64,000 nt of DNA, from NCBI GenBank assembly GCA_973895155.1, contig OZ316891.1, positions 14,322,001 to 14,386,000 on the forward strand. Reading direction: 5' to 3'. Origin of the DNA: Marsupella aquatica (taxonomy: Eukaryota > Marchantiophyta). The translations under genes and the position numbers were made by a program. Position 1 is the first letter of the stretch; each line of letters begins with the position of its first letter. Of the stretch, positions 60,501 through 64,000 are shown in pieces. The notes beneath the pieces were generated by a model. It searched no databases. It was not told where the DNA came from and was given only the letters and a program-made list of their open reading frames with translations.

Positions 60501-63500
60501 CGAAGCTCTGTAGCTTCAGCTCAAACCTTCAAGTTGGCCCACAGATATGGGGAGAAAATTGCTTTCAGAATCTCATATCATTTGGCTCGAGGGCACGGAA
60601 GTACGGAGCAAAACATGACCACAGTATAAAAGCTTTTAGTGTGGAGCTGCTGACCTCGTGATAGTTTCCTATTTCCACTTCATACTCTTCAAGAGTATGA
60701 CGGCCAGCTTTCCACCTCTCAACTTGTGTTGGTACATCCATGGCAGCCAGAGTATCAAATGATGTAAACCGCTCAAACAAAGAGTTGGGCTGTACAAAGC
60801 TTTGCCTTAGTATGTCCTGCAACAAAAGCAATGACACGGACATGTTAGTCTAAGTTGTAAGTTTTGACATCCCCTTTTCTGGCTTTCAATCCTCACGTCT
60901 ACTCAAACATACAAATCCCGTTGCTAAAGCTCGATATCAGGTGGAGCGGAGGATATGCTCTATCGCAAACTGTGAGAAATTTGCGACCAGAAATGATATC
61001 TGCATCATGTGCTTTGCACAGTGCCTCCCCTGACGCTAATCCTTGAATACCCTGCTTCAACCCAATCAACAACCTCTAAGATCTGCTCTCACCAGCCGCA
61101 GGGAATTGTGGCTATACTATCGAACTCTATTCTATTTTCTGTTTTTCCGAGACAGCTTGTTGCCGAGGACAGCTTCCATTTTGCCTATTTTCTTAGTGGC
61201 TATTCCTGTTTTCCATTTCCTAAGTTGTTAATTAAATTGTGCAAGGCTCTCCTTGGCAGTTCCATTGAAATGATATCTGCCAGCGTTCGAGAGTTGTCAA
61301 GAAGAAACTCATCTATTTTTCCTATCTGTACATGTTCTAGGGTATGAAGGTACTGTAGTTCTGTCACGGGACTTACAAATCCCTGAGTGCAATGCAACGA
61401 TATGCATTCAGTGGCTGATCTACCTAGTTACAACTTTGCCTTGTTGAAATTGATTGTCTTATTAGCGAGCTGATTGATTCCCATTATTGTCTCGTGTGAC
61501 TATAGTACTCTGCCCAGTTCCTGGAGAATTGTTCGATGCCTGATCCCCAGTAACCTGTCGGTACCTATTGGCACAGGTCACCTAACTCAGCCCTGTCCTC
61601 CTGATTCCTATCCCACACGGTGCTTTCACGTGCTACCCCTAAGAGGATCCAGAGCTGTTCATGGCGGCTTGGTGCTCGCACGCACTCGGATACTCTTGCT
61701 ACTGAATTTCAGATATAAAAGCACTCCACTGAGGATCAACCACTTTTAAGGAGCTAGTTAGCTTCCATAAAGCCCCTGTGCAAAGGAAAGAATACAAGTA
61801 TTGCTGTCTTTCATTTCCATCCTGTGTAATGTCCTTTGCAACCCTGAGTGATTTAAAGTTGTCAAAAGTCCCTAAATACTAAACTCTAAAATCCTGTAAT
61901 AAGTCTGCTAAGTGGCTGTCTCTCTTTAGTATAAACTGTTCCTGATCAGGAGAGCTGCCTCAGATAGTGGTATCGCCTGCCGTGTGCTCCACAGTGCATT
62001 CCACCCACTCTAACTCTCTGCCATTTCTCTTGGAGCCATTCCACTGTGTTGGGTAGTGCTTCTCGGCAGTCCATCCACAGTAACAGCAGGTTCATCATCC
62101 AGGTTGACACCCATTTGTGGAATCAGGTCTTGACCAGAAATTACTGTACACCGTCATATTATTCAGAAGCTTGACACCATAGGTGTGATTTGAAACCCCT
62201 CATATGTTGTAGCTGGAGAATGACGTCGCGGTGACTCTGGATTTCCAGGAGGGCTTCTCCAAAGTCAACAAGGACAGTAGCAAGAGCAGTGATCACCCCT
62301 GTTTGTAAACAGTGTCATGAGGCAAGCTTTCGAACTTCTCTCAACTGATCATTTCAGGACTTATGATAGTAAGTCCTGACATTTCCTCTCCATGCAGGTT
62401 GCTAAAACGCAACAGATCCTCATGGTCTCAACTCTTCAGATCGTGGTACACTGCTGGACTACAAAGTGAATGAAATTCTTAATACCTAAGTTCTGGGGTA
62501 GTACCTTCCAGCTTTGTCCCACAGCTTCAAAGTCGAGCCTTTTTATGTCCAAACATAAGCAAATGATAGCAGCCACAGCTTTGATAGCATGTTCAAAACG
62601 TAAGAGATGAACGGTGAGGATGAATGAGTGATTTAACCAGAATGGACGAGGTATGCTCGCTGCACGGTGGACATTACCTCACCGACCTATATTCACGCAC
62701 CAACTTCGGGATATGGTCACCACATTCTCCCACAACAACCGTTGGACGGTTTCATCTTAGAGTCCCTTGAACGAAACACACTAGATCACGTAGGTCACGA
62801 GTTGCTGATTATCTAGATAAGGGATAACATAATCACCTGAATGACATCCCAGGTTGCTGTGACCTGTTTGTTATCCAAGTCGACAACAGCCATCTCCTTC
62901 GAAGCATAACCTGGAAAGACGTCTGTCAGCCTCGTCTGGAGATCATCCATCCCCTTAACTGCCTCAACAATCCCCTCCAAAAGGCTCCTAACAGCAGCCT
63001 CAACATATTCCAACTTTGGATAAAACTCAAAGTGATCTCCCTGCAGTAATAGTCGAATTTTAAACAATGGATCCTTTCTAACTCCAATGGGCAATGGCTG
63101 AAGTTCTCCGTCCTTCGAGAGTCGAGGATTGAAATAATCTAACCATATGTGCTTGAATATGTTTACTGATTCCAGGACAACATACTGAAGCTGCCCACTC
63201 ATCATCAGCGATAACCGAGATACGAGACGAGGCAGTTTTCCGTTAGGGTCATCAAGTATTTCTGCTCCCAACGGAAGCACTTCATGGATGAGGTTTAAAA
63301 CCCTGTGCGTCCATCTGCAACCCTACACACATGCTAGATACTTCAGAAGGAGCAATCGACACTTTTTAACAATATTTGCATACTTATATACTATGAACCG
63401 ACCAGGACACTTAACGGCACTTTGAATAAAGTCCACGTCGAATTACGATAGATACATTTCATATTCCAATCACGTCCCAACCTTGGGAACTGGGAAGCTG

Positions 63501-63916
63501 ATAACAAGACCGCGAGGCCAGGCGTTGACTTTCTAATGTTTTATATAATAGTGATCATCATCCTTCATCCTCTTCCCAAACAAGGATGTCAACTACACAA
63601 CAGGAAGTAGCACTGTGCTTGCAAAGTACGCTGAAAATATTACAAAGCCCAATCAATGGTAGGTTGAGGTCCTTACTTCTGTTTCCATTGACACCCTTCA
63701 CAAAATTGAGACAAATTAACCTCCCCCATTCTGTGCCCTCGTCTTTAGATGTGGAAGGAAAACGAGCCTCTGAAATTAAGTCTAGAAATATAATAACAAC
63801 GTGGACGCAGAAACACACAAAAAAGTGAACTGAGGCGGCCAAGGAGATCACTACCAACATCCTCACTATATGCAATGACTCCCACTGATTTCAGCTTGAC
63901 TTGAAAGAATGTACTC
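35893..63916 (-). CDS. Axonemal inner-arm dynein heavy chain, DNAH3/7/12-like, 5'-partial (about 45 exons, about 3,760 codons)
   Basis: A near-complete dynein heavy chain reads leftwards from the tail ([20 protein letters not shown] at about 63280-63313) to the C-terminal [15 protein letters not shown] and stop at 35893-35895. All exons join in phase with GT-AG introns, mostly 100-400 bases. No frameshift or stop was found in the motor. Linker, six AAA modules, stalk with microtubule-binding domain and C-terminal domain are all present. Motifs such as [35 protein letters not shown] and [11 protein letters not shown] fit the single-headed inner-arm group of DNAH3/7/12 rather than outer-arm, I1 or cytoplasmic dyneins. 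It would drive flagellar bending in motile sperm. About 250-300 N-terminal codons are missing to the right. One exon junction (about 59508/58983) and the first exon are less certain. Confidence 0.93.
39979..43617 (-). other. Dynein heavy chain: AAA5 and AAA6 modules
   Basis: Exons 43225-43617, 42784-43056, 42346-42525, 41605-41843, 41043-41391, 40505-40843 and 39979-40266. Typical marks are [81 protein letters not shown] and [20 protein letters not shown]5 and AAA6 do not hydrolyse ATP in dyneins. Confidence 0.9.
44082..45973 (-). other. Dynein heavy chain: stalk coiled coil and microtubule-binding domain
   Basis: Exons 45761-45973, 45376-45621, 45088-45222, 44439-44711 and 44082-44270. The first coiled-coil arm ([16 protein letters not shown] to [13 protein letters not shown]) leads to the microtubule-binding domain ([20 protein letters not shown] through [13 protein letters not shown]) and the return arm ([20 protein letters not shown]). 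The sequence has the usual length, so microtubule binding should be conserved. Confidence 0.9.
46233..47553 (-). other. Dynein heavy chain: AAA4 module
   Basis: Exons 47256-47553, 46664-46780 and 46233-46517. The P-loop reads [17 protein letters not shown], the GRQS form usual in axonemal AAA4. Walker B is [45 protein letters not shown] follows the family closely (shown in parts: [25 protein letters not shown]). Confidence 0.88.
47831..50199 (-). other. Dynein heavy chain: AAA3 module
   Basis: End of exon 50064-50955, then 49433-49539, 48912-49078, 48377-48590 and 47831-48228. Walker [11 protein letters not shown] is intact but split by a 524-base intron within its last Gly codon. Walker B is [11 protein letters not shown], followed by [21 protein letters not shown] and [23 protein letters not shown]3 nucleotide state gates dynein release, and nothing suggests loss of function. 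Confidence 0.88.
50200..51572 (-). other. Dynein heavy chain: AAA2 module with altered P-loop
   Basis: Exon 51258-51572 and the first part of the 892-base exon 50064-50955. [24 protein letters not shown] and [13 protein letters not shown] are canonical AAA2. The Walker A loop reads [11 protein letters not shown], with Ala where GxxxxGKT has Gly. AAA2 normally binds ATP structurally without hydrolysis, so the change need not inactivate the motor. Confidence 0.85.
51842..53968 (-). other. Dynein heavy chain: AAA1 module
   Basis: Exons 53790-53968, 53281-53453, 52277-52578 and 51842-52148. This is the main ATPase site. The Walker A loop GPAGTGKTE is split by an intron inside the Gly codon before TGKT. 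Walker B is CFDEFNRID, and sensor-region [22 protein letters not shown] is canonical. All expected catalytic residues are present, so the motor should be active. Confidence 0.9.
55953..56021 (-). repeat. (TTTAG)n array in a dynein intron, next to a splice acceptor
   Basis: On the plus strand 13 units of CTAAA. In the sense of the gene it reads TTTAG repeated, starting about 98 bases and ending about 30 bases before the acceptor of exon 55639-55922. Confidence 0.95.
60817..62836 (-). other. Longest dynein intron (about 2.0 kb)
   Basis: Between exons 62837-63314 and 60655-60816, both in phase 0. A minus-strand frame at 61200-61397 is open but has no dynein-like content, so I leave it out. A missed small exon cannot be excluded. 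Confidence 0.6.
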
Positions 63917-64000
63917 CTTTAATTACAATTCTGTTCTATTCATCACAAGCCTTAAGAACCTTGATCTGTTTTTCATTCACATTAAATGGACAAGTTATTA
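63917..64000 (-). other. Right edge, presumed intron of the dynein gene
   Basis: AT-rich with no open dynein-like frame. The N-terminal exons and promoter of the dynein gene must lie to the right of the window. Confidence 0.5.

Larger units (their letters stand above)
53969..63916 (-). other. Dynein heavy chain: N-terminal tail and linker exons
   Basis: Exons, 5' to 3': 63855-63916 (tentative, weak acceptor), 63721-63769, 62837-63314, 60655-60816, 59508-59760, 58889-58983, 58292-58426, 57624-57821, 57197-57463, 56684-56848, 56279-56533, 55639-55922, 55200-55428, 54495-54719 and 54236-54378. The 49-base exon at 63721-63769 is supported because its phases (1 in, 2 out) fit both neighbours and give [12 protein letters not shown]. 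Linker hallmarks include [36 protein letters not shown] and [16 protein letters not shown]. The 59508/58983 junction is the only phase-consistent solution I found, but its acceptor (CCATTAG) lies eight bases past a better-looking CAG that would break the frame. Confidence 0.8.

Noticed and set aside
61200-61397. Possible extra dynein exon in the 2-kb intron
   Set aside because: Open but without family resemblance, and the flanking exons already join in phase 0.
63558-63875. A 105-codon minus frame as an independent gene
   Set aside because: Only the 49-base segment 63721-63769 fits, as a dynein exon bounded by AG and GT in the right phases; the rest is intron.

Overview
The window is nuclear DNA of a land plant that almost certainly makes swimming sperm. 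It holds three plant-specific nuclear genes with short GT-AG introns: an ABA 8'-hydroxylase-type P450, the chloroplast protein PALE CRESS and a membrane-anchored ascorbate peroxidase. It also holds a long, intact axonemal dynein heavy chain gene. Angiosperms and conifers lack axonemal dynein, so a bryophyte, lycophyte or fern is the best fit. Cycads and Ginkgo are less likely because the introns are so compact. I cannot name the species from sequence alone.

Layout: 1-6.5 kb is transposon-derived. It has a decayed coiled-coil ORF on the minus strand that runs off the left edge and carries four in-frame stops, a short ORF of unknown function, and an intact Ty3/gypsy-like gag-protease ORF with no polymerase behind it. 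6.5-13.7 kb is AT-rich, gene-poor DNA with several minisatellite-like duplications. 13.7-17.6 kb is a CYP707A-type P450 in 8 exons, preceded by a duplicated promoter segment and a TATA box. 17.6-24.8 kb is gene-free and contains a dispersed, diverged repeat family. 24.8-27.9 kb is PALE CRESS (7 coding exons plus a likely 5' UTR intron). 28-30.9 kb is repeats. 31.0-34.6 kb is a peroxisomal-membrane-type ascorbate peroxidase (9 exons). 35.9 kb to the right edge is the dynein heavy chain on the minus strand. About 45 coding exons, roughly 3,760 codons, run from the tail region to the C-terminus; the first few hundred codons lie outside the window.

The four host genes are not a pathway. CYP707A would remove abscisic acid in the ER, PALE CRESS acts in chloroplast rRNA/ribosome maturation, the peroxidase removes H2O2 at peroxisomal membranes, and the dynein would power sperm flagella. 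The peroxidase and dynein genes are convergent, with about 1.25 kb between their stop codons.

I found no clearly new biological system. The most interesting points are: four stops in the left-edge ORF that are all explained by C-to-T change at CG/CHG sites; a histidine in place of the conserved I-helix acid of the P450; a tandem duplication that creates three successive 3' splice-like sites in the peroxidase gene; a (TTTAG)n array just upstream of a dynein splice acceptor; and an altered AAA2 Walker A motif in the dynein. Exon boundaries were assigned by eye from GT/AG sites, reading phase and family conservation; no alignment or transcript data were available.
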